DNA of 56,423 nt, taken from positions 1 through 56,423 of the forward strand of contig JBDTDV010000026.1 in the NCBI GenBank assembly GCA_039922875.1, written 5' to 3'. The position numbers and the translations under genes are program-made. Every line of letters begins with the position of its first letter. Position 1 is the stretch's first letter. The notes below the pieces were generated by a model. The model was not told the origin of the DNA, did no database searches, and saw nothing but the letters and a program-made list of their open reading frames with translations. Source of the stretch: JBDTDV01 sp039922875. GTDB taxonomy: Bacteria > Actinomycetota > Actinomycetes > Actinomycetales > Microbacteriaceae. Shown piece after piece: positions 15,647-24,396 of the stretch.

Positions 15647-16468
15647 TCAGTAGAGGAAGATCGGCAGAAAGTCCCGGTTGTGGGCGTGCACGAGCGCGAG
15701 AAACAGCACCAGGTCGAAGAGCAGGTGCACCGATACCACATAGGTCAGTGATTTGGTGAGCTTGAACGTGTATCCCTGCAGCATCGCGAACGGCAAGGTG
15801 AGCAGTGGCCCCCAGCTCTCATAGCCGATCTCCCACAGGAACGAGGAGAAAATCACCGCCTGCAGGATATTGGCCTGCCAATCTGGGAAATACCGGCGTA
15901 ACAGGGTGAAGGCCGTGCAGACGAAAAAGAGTTCATCCCAGATTCCCACGGCATTGACCCCGACGAACAGGCGCACGAACACGCTGGGGTCTGATGCGTC
16001 TGGCCAGTTCTGGTAGACACCGGTGCTGATCAAATAAAACGGCAGGATGAAATAGCCCAGAGCTACCACCCCGATGAGGTAAAGTCTTGCGGCCGTGGGC
16101 CAGCGCCGCCCGGTGAGTATTGGAAAGCGGACGAGGTGATCCCGGTATCCGAAGCGCGACACGGCATAGGGAACCACGACGGCCAGCGTGAGTGCGGCAC
16201 CCATCAGGAGCATGTGCTGGATGCTCAGGTCGGCGTTCAGCGGGACCGTGCTGATGATGACCAGGCCGGCCGCAATCAGGGCCGCATGCTTGGCGAAAGC
16301 CCGGTCGATCGCCAGCGCGATGATGAGGCTCGCCGCTAGTAGGGCGTACCCGCCCAGGTCAGATTCGAATCCGAACAGCAGCACCGCGGAACTCGATAGC
16401 AGGATCGCCGGCACCAGGTTCCAACTGAGAACCTTGCGGGGCTGAACGGTGCCGATCGATCCCTGCAT
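15647..16468 (-). CDS. CPBP-family (CAAX protease-like) integral membrane protein
   Basis: This 273-residue protein has about eight hydrophobic segments. The C-terminal half carries a CPBP/Abi-like pattern: GIWDELFFVCTAFTLLRRYF (acidic pair and Arg on one helix), SSFLWEIGYESWG, and VVSVHLLFDLVLF with His near the end. These correspond to the metal-binding Glu and His positions of Rce1-type proteases, although the first motif has Asp-Glu rather than Glu-Glu. Family roles include prenyl-protein processing and bacteriocin self-immunity; which applies here is unknown. I chose ATG 16468; the frame to 16711 adds a hydrophilic stretch that is not family-like. Confidence 0.7.
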   Translation of the reverse strand: MQGSIGTVQPRKVLSWNLVPAILLSSSAVLLFGFESDLGGYALLAASLIIALAIDRAFAKHAALIAAGLVIISTVPLNADLSIQHMLLMGAALTLAVVVPYAVSRFGYRDHLVRFPILTGRRWPTAARLYLIGVVALGYFILPFYLISTGVYQNWPDASDPSVFVRLFVGVNAVGIWDELFFVCTAFTLLRRYFPDWQANILQAVIFSSFLWEIGYESWGPLLTLPFAMLQGYTFKLTKSLTYVVSVHLLFDLVLFLALVHAHNRDFLPIFLY

Positions 16469-16615
16469 CACCCGACCAGCATGGCATGACTCGTCGCTGC
16501 GGGAACAGCACGCCCTACTGAATCCCGGCACTGGTCGGTTAGCGGTGGCCGGCGTATCGTGATACTGGCACTGTCGAAGGTTTTTGAGGGGTTGCATTCG
16601 AGGAGAATCGCGATC

Positions 16616-17731
16616 ATGGGCTGGAAATCTTTCGATCTGACCAATCTGACCAGGGCGCCACAGGCTACCTTCGACCCGGCAGCTTACCTTTTTGCCCAGT
16701 CCACTCGGCATGCCGTGTATCAGGGATTCACCCCTGCCGGCGGATCCACCGGTCGGCTTTACGAACTGTACTGGACTCCGGACAATGACAGGTGGCGGGT
16801 GACGGACCTAATGAGTTCGGCGGATGCGCCGCTGGCGACCGCGAATCCGACCGCGTACGTCCACGCGACAACCGGGTCTCAGCACATCCTCTATGTCGGC
16901 GCGCCGTTCGACGGTCATGTGCACGAGTTGTATTGGAACGACGATGACGGCTGGAACCATCACGATTTGACCAACGCGACGCGCGCGCCGCTTTCCTTGG
17001 GCGTGCCCTGCGGATACGAATTCCACGCGGACGGTACCCAGCACGTGGTATTCCAGGGCCAGGATCTGCATATCCACGAGTTGTGGTGGCGCGATGACGG
17101 CACAGGTTGGCACCATGGCGATCTCAACCTGGTCGCTGGCGCGCCGACGGCGGACAGCGAACCGTTCGGGTACATGTTCGACCAACAGGGCACCCAGCAC
17201 GTGGTGTATCTCGGCAAGGACACTCACATCCACGAGTTGTGGTGGAAGGCCACCGGAGGCTGGCATCACAACGACCTCACCGTGGCAGCCGGCGCCCCTC
17301 CCGCCGGTGGCGCGCCGACCGGGTATGTCTTCCTCGACCAGCTGACCCAACATGTCAACTACCGGGGAGTCGATGGCCACATCAACGAACTCTGGTGGCA
17401 AGCCAGCGGCTGGCAGCACGCCAATCTCACGCAGTTGACCGGTGCCATACCGGCATCGAGCGGTAGCGTCCCGGCCGGCTACGCGTTCGAAGCTCAGCCG
17501 CGGCAACCCCGGGCGACCCAGCATGTGCTTTACCTCGGCAGCGACGGTCATGTTCACGAGCTGTGGTGGGATTTCACGGGATGGCACCAAAACGATTTGA
17601 CGGCAGCGTCGAATAGTCCGGCATCGATCAGCAACCCGGCTGGATTTGTCGAGGTGGATACCGCCTCGCAGCACGTATACTTCAACTCGGCTGATCACCA
17701 TATCGTCGAACTCGTCTGGCGAGCGGCCTAA
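16616..17731 (+). CDS. Seven-repeat propeller-like protein (lectin-type repeat)
   Basis: This 371-residue protein is built from seven repeats of about 50 residues, each centred on H(I/V)HELWW followed by GWHxxDLT..AP and QHVxYxG. The HEL motif occurs as LYELYW, HVHELYW, HIHELWW, HIHELWW, HINELWW, HVHELWW and HIVELVW. The aromatic- and His-rich blades suggest a beta-propeller similar in style to fungal fucose lectins or tectonin-like proteins, probably binding carbohydrate. No signal peptide is visible, so export is unproven. AGGAG lies upstream of ATG 16616. It stands alone between a minus-strand membrane gene and a reductase gene. Confidence 0.75.
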   Translation: MGWKSFDLTNLTRAPQATFDPAAYLFAQSTRHAVYQGFTPAGGSTGRLYELYWTPDNDRWRVTDLMSSADAPLATANPTAYVHATTGSQHILYVGAPFDGHVHELYWNDDDGWNHHDLTNATRAPLSLGVPCGYEFHADGTQHVVFQGQDLHIHELWWRDDGTGWHHGDLNLVAGAPTADSEPFGYMFDQQGTQHVVYLGKDTHIHELWWKATGGWHHNDLTVAAGAPPAGGAPTGYVFLDQLTQHVNYRGVDGHINELWWQASGWQHANLTQLTGAIPASSGSVPAGYAFEAQPRQPRATQHVLYLGSDGHVHELWWDFTGWHQNDLTAASNSPASISNPAGFVEVDTASQHVYFNSADHHIVELVWRAA

Positions 17732-17764
17732 CATTGGCGGGCCGAGCCTTCAGAGGAGCACGGT

Positions 17765-18808
17765 GTGAGCGGCGAATTGGTATTGGTTACCGGGGGGTCC
17801 GGATTCGTCGGGGCACACTGCATCCTGAAATTGGTAGACGCGGGCTTCCGGGTGCGGACGACCGTGCGGTCACTGAAGCGCGAGCCTGAAGTTCGCGCGA
17901 TGCTTGCGTCCGGCGGTCTCGAGCACGGCGAGGTGCTGTCGGTCGTCGCTGCCGACCTCACGTCCGACCTGGGCTGGCCCGAGGCGGTGCGAGGCTGTGA
18001 CTTCGTGCTGCACGTGGCGTCTCCGTTCCCGGTTCGAATGCCCAAGGATGAGAGCGAACTCGTTCGCCCCGCCCGGGAGGGTGCGCTACGAGTGTTACGG
18101 GCGGCGCGGGATGCCGGAGTCAAGCGGGTCGTGTTGACCTCATCATTGGCGGCGATCGCCTACGGCGTTCCGCTGGAGGGCCGGACATTCACCGAGGAGG
18201 ACTGGACCAATCCGGATGCCGACGTCAGCGCGTACGTGAAGTCGAAAACCCTCGCGGAGCGAGCCGCGTGGGAGTTCATCGCGCGTGAGGGCGGTTCCTT
18301 GGAGCTCGCTGTGGTCAATCCGGTTGCCATTTTCGGTCCGCTGCTCGGACCGGACCTGTCCAGCTCCATCGAGATCGCGCGCCGCTTGCTGAGCGGCGCG
18401 GTGCCCGGCCTGCCGCACGTGGCATCCGCCATAGTGGATGTGCGCGACGTAGCCGACCTGCATCTGCTGGCAATGACCAGTCCCGCGGCCAGCGGCGAGC
18501 GGTTCCTGGCAGTCGCAGGCGACTCGATGAGCATGCTGGAGATGGCTGACGTGCTGAAAGCTCGCCTCGGCGCGGCGGCCGACCGCGTGCCGACCCGGGT
18601 GCTGCCGAACTGGCTGGTGCGCATCGCCGCAGTGTTTGTGCCGGATCTCAGGGAACTCGTACCGCGGCTGGGCAAGATCAGGAATGCGTCGAACGAAAAG
18701 GCCAAGCGTGTTCTGGGTTGGACGCCACGGTCCAACGAGGACGCGTTGGTGGCTACCGCACAGAGCCTGATTTCCCTAGGCCTGATTCCCGCTGGCCCGA
18801 CTAGGTAG
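17765..18808 (+). CDS. NAD-dependent epimerase/dehydratase-type aldehyde reductase
   Basis: This 347-residue extended short-chain dehydrogenase has the Rossmann motif VTGGSGFVGAHC near the N-terminus, ADLTSDLGW and VLHVASPFPV before the central strands, VLTSSLAAIAYG with the catalytic Ser, and YVKSKTLAERAAW with the Tyr-x-x-x-Lys pair. The layout is that of dihydroflavonol-reductase-like or carbonyl-reductase proteins. The start is GTG 17765, with GAGGAG just upstream. The 3' end overlaps the convergent PNPOx-like gene by 8 bases. Substrate unknown. Confidence 0.9.
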   Translation: MSGELVLVTGGSGFVGAHCILKLVDAGFRVRTTVRSLKREPEVRAMLASGGLEHGEVLSVVAADLTSDLGWPEAVRGCDFVLHVASPFPVRMPKDESELVRPAREGALRVLRAARDAGVKRVVLTSSLAAIAYGVPLEGRTFTEEDWTNPDADVSAYVKSKTLAERAAWEFIAREGGSLELAVVNPVAIFGPLLGPDLSSSIEIARRLLSGAVPGLPHVASAIVDVRDVADLHLLAMTSPAASGERFLAVAGDSMSMLEMADVLKARLGAAADRVPTRVLPNWLVRIAAVFVPDLRELVPRLGKIRNASNEKAKRVLGWTPRSNEDALVATAQSLISLGLIPAGPTR

Positions 18809-19703
18809 GGTTGTACCTGCTGAGCAGTGCCGCGCCCCAGTGGGCGTGCAGAGCCTGCCGGGTTTCCTGCACCGCGTCGACGGTCAGCTCCACGACACGT
18901 TCGGCTCCCGGCCGCGATCGCGCTTCGGATTCGTCCCAGTTGATTTGTGCGCGGCCGGAAACCTGCAGCATGCCGCCGTTGGCCCAGTCGACGAAGAGCA
19001 GCCCGACGCGTGGGTTGAGGGTGATGTTACCCAGGGTCATGAACAGCGCGTTTCCGTTGTAATCCGGCCAGCTGCATGAACCGGGCGAGTCCACCCGGAA
19101 GAAGCCGGGATTGCCGCCCCGGTGCGAGGCGTCGGCGGGACCGTCCGGGTGCGACGTGCCGATGAAGAATGTGTCCGCGGCTCCAATCGCCGCCATCTGC
19201 TCGGCGGTCAACTCGCTGCCCGTCGTCACGACCGGTTTCGTCACGACCGGTTTCGTCCCGGCCGGTTCGGCATCGTCGGGGCGCTGCAGCAGATGGCGCT
19301 CGGCGATGTAGCGGCCACAGTTGGAGAACACCTGCCGGGTCGACACCCGGAATCCGTCGTGTTCAGGCGTCAGGATGCCGTTGACCCGCATCCGCCGGTG
19401 GTGATCCAGCGCGATCGTGCCGACCTCCCCGCCGTGTGTGACCAGCGGGGCCAGCGGGTCGGTGGCCAGTGGCCGCGCGGCGACCGCCATCGTCTGCGGA
19501 TCGGCCGCCCGTGCAAAGCCGGGGGAGCCCACCAGCATCGTGGTCCACATCCGATCGGCGCCGTCGCGCCCGGCGATGACGACATAGCGGCGTTCGAGGA
19601 GGAACTTGGCGGCGACGGCCGGAATCTCGTTTCTGATCCGGCCGCCGAAACTGGTGCCGGTTCGTTCCTGGACGGCGATCTCGCCGGCATGGGCGTCACT
19701 CAT
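18801..19703 (-). CDS. Pyridoxamine 5'-phosphate oxidase-family flavoprotein, long form
   Basis: This protein is 300 residues from ATG 19703. The flavin-split-barrel elements include FFIGTSHPDGPADASHRGG, GNALFMTLGNITLNPRVGLLFVDW and LQVSGRAQINWDE in the C-terminal half. The N-terminal half contains a second related half-barrel (YVVIAGRDGADRMWTTMLVG). Proteins of this design appear next to, or fused with, FAD/ferredoxin reductases. A short repeat TKPVVTKPVVTTG (residues ~145-160) comes from a DNA tandem repeat. The frame to 19931 overlaps the adjacent VOC gene and was rejected. It converges on the reductase gene with an 8-base overlap. Confidence 0.8.
   Translation of the reverse strand: MSDAHAGEIAVQERTGTSFGGRIRNEIPAVAAKFLLERRYVVIAGRDGADRMWTTMLVGSPGFARAADPQTMAVAARPLATDPLAPLVTHGGEVGTIALDHHRRMRVNGILTPEHDGFRVSTRQVFSNCGRYIAERHLLQRPDDAEPAGTKPVVTKPVVTTGSELTAEQMAAIGAADTFFIGTSHPDGPADASHRGGNPGFFRVDSPGSCSWPDYNGNALFMTLGNITLNPRVGLLFVDWANGGMLQVSGRAQINWDESEARSRPGAERVVELTVDAVQETRQALHAHWGAALLSRYNPT
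19225..19269. repeat. Three 15-bp tandem units inside the PNPOx-like gene
   Basis: Two identical units of GTCACGACCGGTTTC at 19225-19239 and 19240-19254 are followed by a diverged third. In the gene (minus strand) they encode the linker repeat TKPVV. A length of 15 keeps the reading frame, so copy number could vary without breaking the protein. Confidence 0.8.
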
Positions 19704-19764
19704 TCCCACGGGCTCATTTCCACTGGCCGCAGTACCGCGACCGGCTGATACGTCGAATTCGGGA

Positions 19765-20238
19765 TCAGAAGAACCCGCAGGTTGGCGCTTCGCCGCTTGG
19801 TGCCGGGCTCTCGGAGGCACCGTTGGGCGTGAAGATCTCCAGGCGGATGCCGTCGGGGTCGGCGAAGAAGATTCCGCCGGAATCCGCCCCCTCCGCGTGG
19901 GCGACGATGCCGTCGTGGAAGAATGTGGCACCCAGGCCGCGCACGATCTCCTCGGCGGCGCGTACCTGATCCATGCTCTCGACTTGGAACGACAGGTGGT
20001 GCAGCCCGGGGGTTGCCGTGTCGAACACGCCAGTGCTCTGCTGGAACAGGGTGACCATCAGCTTGCCGTCCCGGGCGAGGAAGACCCAGCGTTGATTCGC
20101 GTCGGTCCCTTCCTTCAACACGTGGAGGCCGAATACCTGCTGGTAGAACTCGCTCGAGCGGTCGAGATCGGAGACGTTCAAGCCGACGTGCCCGGTTTGC
20201 AGGGATGTCAACGGCGTTGTTGCGGTGGATGTGGTCAT
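19765..20238 (-). CDS. VOC-family (glyoxalase/dioxygenase-fold) protein
   Basis: This 157-residue protein begins the fold with QTGHVGLNVSDLDRSSEFYQQVFGL, continues HHLSFQVESMDQV, and ends GIFFADPDGIRLEIF, giving the His/His/Glu metal ligands expected of vicinal-oxygen-chelate proteins. Known activities in the family include glyoxalase I, extradiol cleavage and fosfomycin resistance; none can be chosen here. The start ATG 20238 has GAAGGG upstream. It is divergent from the CGNR-domain gene across about 125 bases, so that regulator may control it. Confidence 0.9.
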   Translation of the reverse strand: MTTSTATTPLTSLQTGHVGLNVSDLDRSSEFYQQVFGLHVLKEGTDANQRWVFLARDGKLMVTLFQQSTGVFDTATPGLHHLSFQVESMDQVRAAEEIVRGLGATFFHDGIVAHAEGADSGGIFFADPDGIRLEIFTPNGASESPAPSGEAPTCGFF

Positions 20239-20365
20239 CAGTTGCCCTTCTGGCGTGTCGCTGCGTAGCGTGCGCCTACCTCTTCATCATCCCTCGGACC
20301 ACCTAACCAGTCAAGGGGAATCAAACGGTTAGGTAGAAGGCACGCTCCGTGGTTATCATGTGCAT

Positions 20366-20875
20366 ATGGATCGGCCTTTGACTGGCGAGCCGCTCGCGGT
20401 GGACGTGATGAACACCGTATGGCTGCAGCACGACGGCGCTCACGACGCGCTCGCGACCGTTGCCGGCCTCGGCGAATGGTTGATCGAGCGAGGTCTGAGC
20501 CGCCGCATCCCGACCGAGCGGATGCGGGTCGCGTTGGTGGAGACCCGCGCGGTCCTGCGCGACGTCGTCGAAGACGAACCGGGTGCCGAGCACCGGCTCA
20601 ACCAGGTGCTGGCCCGCGGCGCGATCAGCCGAGAGCTCCGGGATGGCCAGGTCCGGCAGATCGTGACGGTAGACCCGGCGTGGGCGGTTGCCTGGGAGGC
20701 TGCGGACGATTACCTGCGGCTCCGGGAGAGCGCGGCCGACGGAATCCGTTGCTGCGAACAGCCCGCCTGTGTGTTGTATTTCTACGACCCGTCGGGCCGC
20801 CGGCGTTGGTGCTCGATGGCGGGCTGTGGCAATCGAGCGAAAGCGCAACGTCACTACGCCAAGCAACGGGCTTAG
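20366..20875 (+). CDS. CGNR zinc-finger domain protein (ABATE domain), putative regulator
   Basis: This 169-residue protein carries in its N-terminal two-thirds the ABATE-type stress-related region (PLAVDVMNTVWL, GEWLIERGLSR). The C-terminus is the CGNR zinc finger: CCEQPACVLYFYD, then RRRWCSMAGCGNRAKAQRHY, with the cysteines and the naming C-G-N-R. Such proteins are thought to be DNA-binding regulators. GTG 20360 is an alternative start two codons earlier. It is divergent from the VOC gene, a common arrangement for a regulator and its target. Confidence 0.9.
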   Translation: MDRPLTGEPLAVDVMNTVWLQHDGAHDALATVAGLGEWLIERGLSRRIPTERMRVALVETRAVLRDVVEDEPGAEHRLNQVLARGAISRELRDGQVRQIVTVDPAWAVAWEAADDYLRLRESAADGIRCCEQPACVLYFYDPSGRRRWCSMAGCGNRAKAQRHYAKQRA

Positions 20876-20882
20876 CGCCTGA

Positions 20883-22022
20883 CTACTGGTGTAGCGGGTT
20901 CGCCTCCCGGCTTTCGGTGCTCAGCAACACGATCACGGACTGTGCGGTTGCTCCCATTCCGGTTCGCAACGCCGGGTCGGCCAAGGCCACCCGAAGCCCG
21001 GCCAGGGATGCCGCGCCGCATGGTCCGGAGTCGATGCCGAGCGCTTGCAGATCCAGCACCGCCTTTTCGTCTTCATCTTCGGTGACCGACACCGCCGCAT
21101 CGATTCCGCCGCGCAGCACCGGCCAGGCGATCACGGAGACGGTGCCGCAGTTCAGCCCTGCCATTCGAGTTATTCCGGTCGCCACGGCGATGGGGCGGTC
21201 CGCCTTCAGCGATTCCAGCAGGCATGGCGCATCCACCGGCTCCACGCTCAGCAGGGACGGATGCGTAGCCTTCGAGGAGCGGTCCCGGCCGCGGTAGTGC
21301 GCGACAGCCGCGTGAATCAGGGAGCCGACGCCACACGGGGTGACCACGACGTGCGGCCCGACCACGCCGGCTTCGGCCAGCTGGGCGTCGATCTCGCGGA
21401 AGATCGTTGCGTAGCCCTCAACAATCCAGCCAGGAATCTGGTGGTATCCCTCCCACGCGGTGTCCTGGACCATGATCGCGTTCTCATCGGCGGCAGCAGC
21501 TTCTGCCGCGACCGGCACCACGTGGTCGTATGCGGCGTCGATCTCGGTGAGTTCGGCCCCCTCGCTGAGAATGCCTTCTTTTGCCCGTTTGCCGATTTGA
21601 GCCGGCACAAAGACGTGCGCCTTGAGGCCGAAAAGTTTGGCCATATGGGCCACGGCCCGACCATGGTTGCCGTCGGTGGCGCAGATCAAGGTCAGGCCGG
21701 AATCACTGAACTGATCGGCGAGCTCCTGAAAGGTCCACTCCCGTTCGGGGTCCTGTGTTCGATCGGCCAGAATCCGATAGACAGCCCAGGAAGCGCCAAC
21801 CATCTTGAAGGAGGGCAGGCCGAAGCGGCTAGCCTCCTCTTTCACGTACACTCGGCCGACCCCGAGCTCTTGGGCCAGCTCCGGGCACTCCCGAAGAGCG
21901 CTCTGCTGATACCCGGGGGCGCGCAGATGAAAGTCGCTGATGCCCATCGGCGCCGATTTCGTGCGGAAATGACGTGCCCCGGGCCTGATATACCATTTAC
22001 CCATCACAGATGTGTCAGCCAT
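20883..22022 (-). CDS. Diaminopropionate ammonia-lyase
   Basis: This 379-residue PLP-dependent fold-type II enzyme carries the PLP lysine in RFGLPSFKMVGASWAVYR. ICATDGNHGRAVAHMAKLFG contains the substrate-binding loop typical of diaminopropionate ammonia-lyase and threonine-deaminase relatives. DTAWEGYHQIPGWIVEGY is characteristic of diaminopropionate ammonia-lyase, and TPCGVGSL is the phosphate-binding glycine loop. The enzyme converts 2,3-diaminopropionate to pyruvate and two ammonia. The start ATG 22022 has AAGGAGAG upstream. It is divergent from the 2-hydroxyacid dehydrogenase gene (50-base gap), with a GntR regulator and an FAD oxidoreductase nearby, suggesting one catabolic group. Confidence 0.9.
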   Translation of the reverse strand: MADTSVMGKWYIRPGARHFRTKSAPMGISDFHLRAPGYQQSALRECPELAQELGVGRVYVKEEASRFGLPSFKMVGASWAVYRILADRTQDPEREWTFQELADQFSDSGLTLICATDGNHGRAVAHMAKLFGLKAHVFVPAQIGKRAKEGILSEGAELTEIDAAYDHVVPVAAEAAAADENAIMVQDTAWEGYHQIPGWIVEGYATIFREIDAQLAEAGVVGPHVVVTPCGVGSLIHAAVAHYRGRDRSSKATHPSLLSVEPVDAPCLLESLKADRPIAVATGITRMAGLNCGTVSVIAWPVLRGGIDAAVSVTEDEDEKAVLDLQALGIDSGPCGAASLAGLRVALADPALRTGMGATAQSVIVLLSTESREANPLHQ

Positions 22023-22072
22023 GCCCCTATTCTCTCCTTAAAGTGTCAATAACGGAATGATGGGATTCAGCC

Positions 22073-23134
22073 GTGTCAGGATCAACGCCCCCGATGAGCT
22101 CGTCTGCTCGGATTGCGGTCGCGGTAGCAACCACGGTGACGCAGACATTTATGGCAGATATCCAATCGATTGACGACCGTCTTGAGGTGCGCTACGAGCC
22201 GGATTTGCTGTCGCCGGCGCCGTGGCCGGCCGCCGGGCGTGCGAGCGGCTTCGCGCGGACCGAGGTTCATCGGCGGCGCTGGGACCAGCTCATCGGCGGC
22301 GCGGAGGTCGTGTTCGGTCCCGATTCGGTAGACGATCTGGCCGAGGTGCTGCGCGTCGGAAGGCGGCTGCGCTGGCTTCAATCCACGATCCCGAGCGTGG
22401 CAGAGCGGCTGCGCACCGCGAAGCCGGCCACACCGTTAGCCGAGGACGTCACGATCACCGGCACCGGCAGCATCCTGGCGACCGCGCTGGCAGAGTTCGG
22501 ATTGTTCGGGGTGCTCGCCTTCGCGGACGGCGCTCCGGGCGGCACCTTTGGGGCGTCGCCCACTCGACCCGTTCGCCAGCTCGCCGGGCAGACCATGCTG
22601 GTGGTCGGCTTGGGGCCGGTCGGCCGCGCCGTCGCGCGCCTGGCCGCTGCATTCGGCATGCACGTGAACGCGATCAACCGCACCGGCGACGGCGCGGCGG
22701 CGGGTGTCGAGTCAATCCGGCCACCGTGGTTCATCGGCGATCTGTTGCCGGTCTCGCACGCCGTGGTGCTGGCGCTACCAGAGACCGAGCGCACCGTCGG
22801 CCTGATCGGTGCCAGGGCAATCGATCGAATGCGCTCGGATGCCGTCGTGGTCGCGCTCGGAGCCGGCCGCGTGATCGATGAGTCGGCTCTTGTCGCCGGG
22901 CTACAAGCCGGCCAGCCGGCGGCGGCTGTCTTCGACGGTTACGCCGGTCGCGCCCTGTCGGCGGACAGCCCGCTCAGACGACTGCCGAGCACCCTGGTCG
23001 CGCAAGCCCCGGCCCGACCGACGCACACCGACGACCGGATAACCGCCGTGTTTTTGGAGAACCTCCGACGCTACCTGCGGGGCGGCGAACTTCTCAACCC
23101 GGTACCCATCGCAAACCGCGGTGTACGCGGCTAG
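22073..23134 (+). CDS. D-isomer-specific 2-hydroxyacid dehydrogenase family protein
   Basis: This protein is up to 353 residues. The NAD-binding motif is LVVGLGPVGRAVARLAAAFG (about residues 181-200). It is followed by AVVLALPETERTVGLIGA and VALGAGRVIDESAL, the usual path to the catalytic Arg/Glu region, where GRG has become GAG. The C-terminal catalytic His region is unusual (PARPTHTDD instead of P-H-x-A-G). It should reduce or oxidise a 2-keto/2-hydroxy acid with NAD(P), if active. The start is GTG 22073, with ATG 22094 as an alternative. It converges with the FAD oxidoreductase by 4 bases and diverges from the ammonia-lyase gene. Confidence 0.82.
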   Translation: MSGSTPPMSSSARIAVAVATTVTQTFMADIQSIDDRLEVRYEPDLLSPAPWPAAGRASGFARTEVHRRRWDQLIGGAEVVFGPDSVDDLAEVLRVGRRLRWLQSTIPSVAERLRTAKPATPLAEDVTITGTGSILATALAEFGLFGVLAFADGAPGGTFGASPTRPVRQLAGQTMLVVGLGPVGRAVARLAAAFGMHVNAINRTGDGAAAGVESIRPPWFIGDLLPVSHAVVLALPETERTVGLIGARAIDRMRSDAVVVALGAGRVIDESALVAGLQAGQPAAAVFDGYAGRALSADSPLRRLPSTLVAQAPARPTHTDDRITAVFLENLRRYLRGGELLNPVPIANRGVRG

Positions 23135-24396
23135 TGCGCTCCCGGCAGCGGAACAGAGCTGTCGGCCAGTTTCGCACTTTCCACCGTGATTCCGGATCGG
23201 ATGAGTGCCTTGATGCGCTGGGTTTCGGTCCAGATGTTAACGTTCATCCCGGCCAGCACCACATGGTCCTTGAGCCAGAACGCGATGAATCGTGGCGCGT
23301 CGAGGTCACCGCGAATCACAACCTCGTCATATCCACCCGGCTCGAGATGGCCCGCGCATTCCATGCCCAGCTCATATTGGTCGCTGTAGAAATAGGGGAC
23401 CTGCTGGTAACTCGCCGCTTCGCCGAGCATCGATTTTGCTACGACGCGGGGCTGGGTGGCAGCCGTGTGCCAGTGCGCAAAGCGCAGCCGCCTGCGCAGC
23501 AGCGGGTGGTAGACGCTGGCCACGTCACCGGCAGCAAAGATGTCGGGGTCTGAGGTGCGCAACTGCTCATCGACGTGGATGCCGTCGCCTACCGCCAGGC
23601 CTGCGGCCGCGGCGAGCTGATCGTTCGGCGTCGCGCCGATGGCGACAACTACCAGGTCCGTCTGGATGCTGCTGCCGTCATCCAGCTCCACGGCGATGCG
23701 CCGGATCACCCCTGGGCCGACCGAGTCGCCGGCCGCCTGATCACGGATGCCGACTACCCCGGCTCCGACGCGAAGCGTGACGCCATGGTTGCGGTGCAGC
23801 CGCGCGAACACGCTCGCGATTTCGGGCCCGAATCCGCCCAGGAGCGGAAGCTCACCTCGGGCCACCAGCGTCACCTCCAGCCCGGCGTCGCGGGCCGCCG
23901 CCGCTACCTCCAGCCCGAGCCAGCCGGCTCCGACCACGGTGACCCGTTGACCGCGCCGGGCGCCGGTGGCGAAGGATTCCCTCATCCGCTCGCAGTCCGC
24001 TACCGATCGCAGGGTGAGCACCTGCCCAGTGGCGCCGACCGACGCATTCACGGTGCGGGCTGAGGCGCCGGTGCACAGCAGCAGCTTGTCGTATCCGATG
24101 CTTTCGCCCGGTGCGAGCGTGCCGGCAAGAGTAACCCGGTGGCGCGCGGGGTCGACTGCCGTGACGCGCTTCCCGAGCCTGAGCTCGATGCCGTGCTCCT
24201 GATACCACCCTGCCGGGTGCGCGTAGATCTTGGCCTTCTCGGATCTGCCCCGCAGATAGTCTTTGGACAAGGGCGGGCGGGTATACGGGCGCTCTTCCTC
24301 GTCGCCGATCATTAGGATGCGTTCCCGGTAGCCTTCATCGCGTAGCGCCTCTGCCGCCTTCGCGCCGGCCAGGCCTGCGCCGACGATCACGATCAC
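23131..24396 (-). CDS. NAD(P)/FAD-dependent ferredoxin reductase-like oxidoreductase
   Basis: This 421-residue enzyme carries the FAD dinucleotide fold at the start (IVGAGLAGAKAAEALRDEGY), RPPLSKDYLRG for the isoalloxazine region, a second nucleotide-binding fold VVGAGWLGLEVAAAARDAG, and DIFAAGDVA near the C-terminal FAD site. The layout matches class A oxygenase-coupled reductases (rhodocoxin/putidaredoxin reductase type). It starts at GTG 24396 inside the stop of the GntR gene (GTGA), so the two are translated together. No ferredoxin or P450 gene is adjacent, so its electron acceptor is unknown. Confidence 0.9.
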   Translation of the reverse strand: MIVIVGAGLAGAKAAEALRDEGYRERILMIGDEEERPYTRPPLSKDYLRGRSEKAKIYAHPAGWYQEHGIELRLGKRVTAVDPARHRVTLAGTLAPGESIGYDKLLLCTGASARTVNASVGATGQVLTLRSVADCERMRESFATGARRGQRVTVVGAGWLGLEVAAAARDAGLEVTLVARGELPLLGGFGPEIASVFARLHRNHGVTLRVGAGVVGIRDQAAGDSVGPGVIRRIAVELDDGSSIQTDLVVVAIGATPNDQLAAAAGLAVGDGIHVDEQLRTSDPDIFAAGDVASVYHPLLRRRLRFAHWHTAATQPRVVAKSMLGEAASYQQVPYFYSDQYELGMECAGHLEPGGYDEVVIRGDLDAPRFIAFWLKDHVVLAGMNVNIWTETQRIKALIRSGITVESAKLADSSVPLPGAH

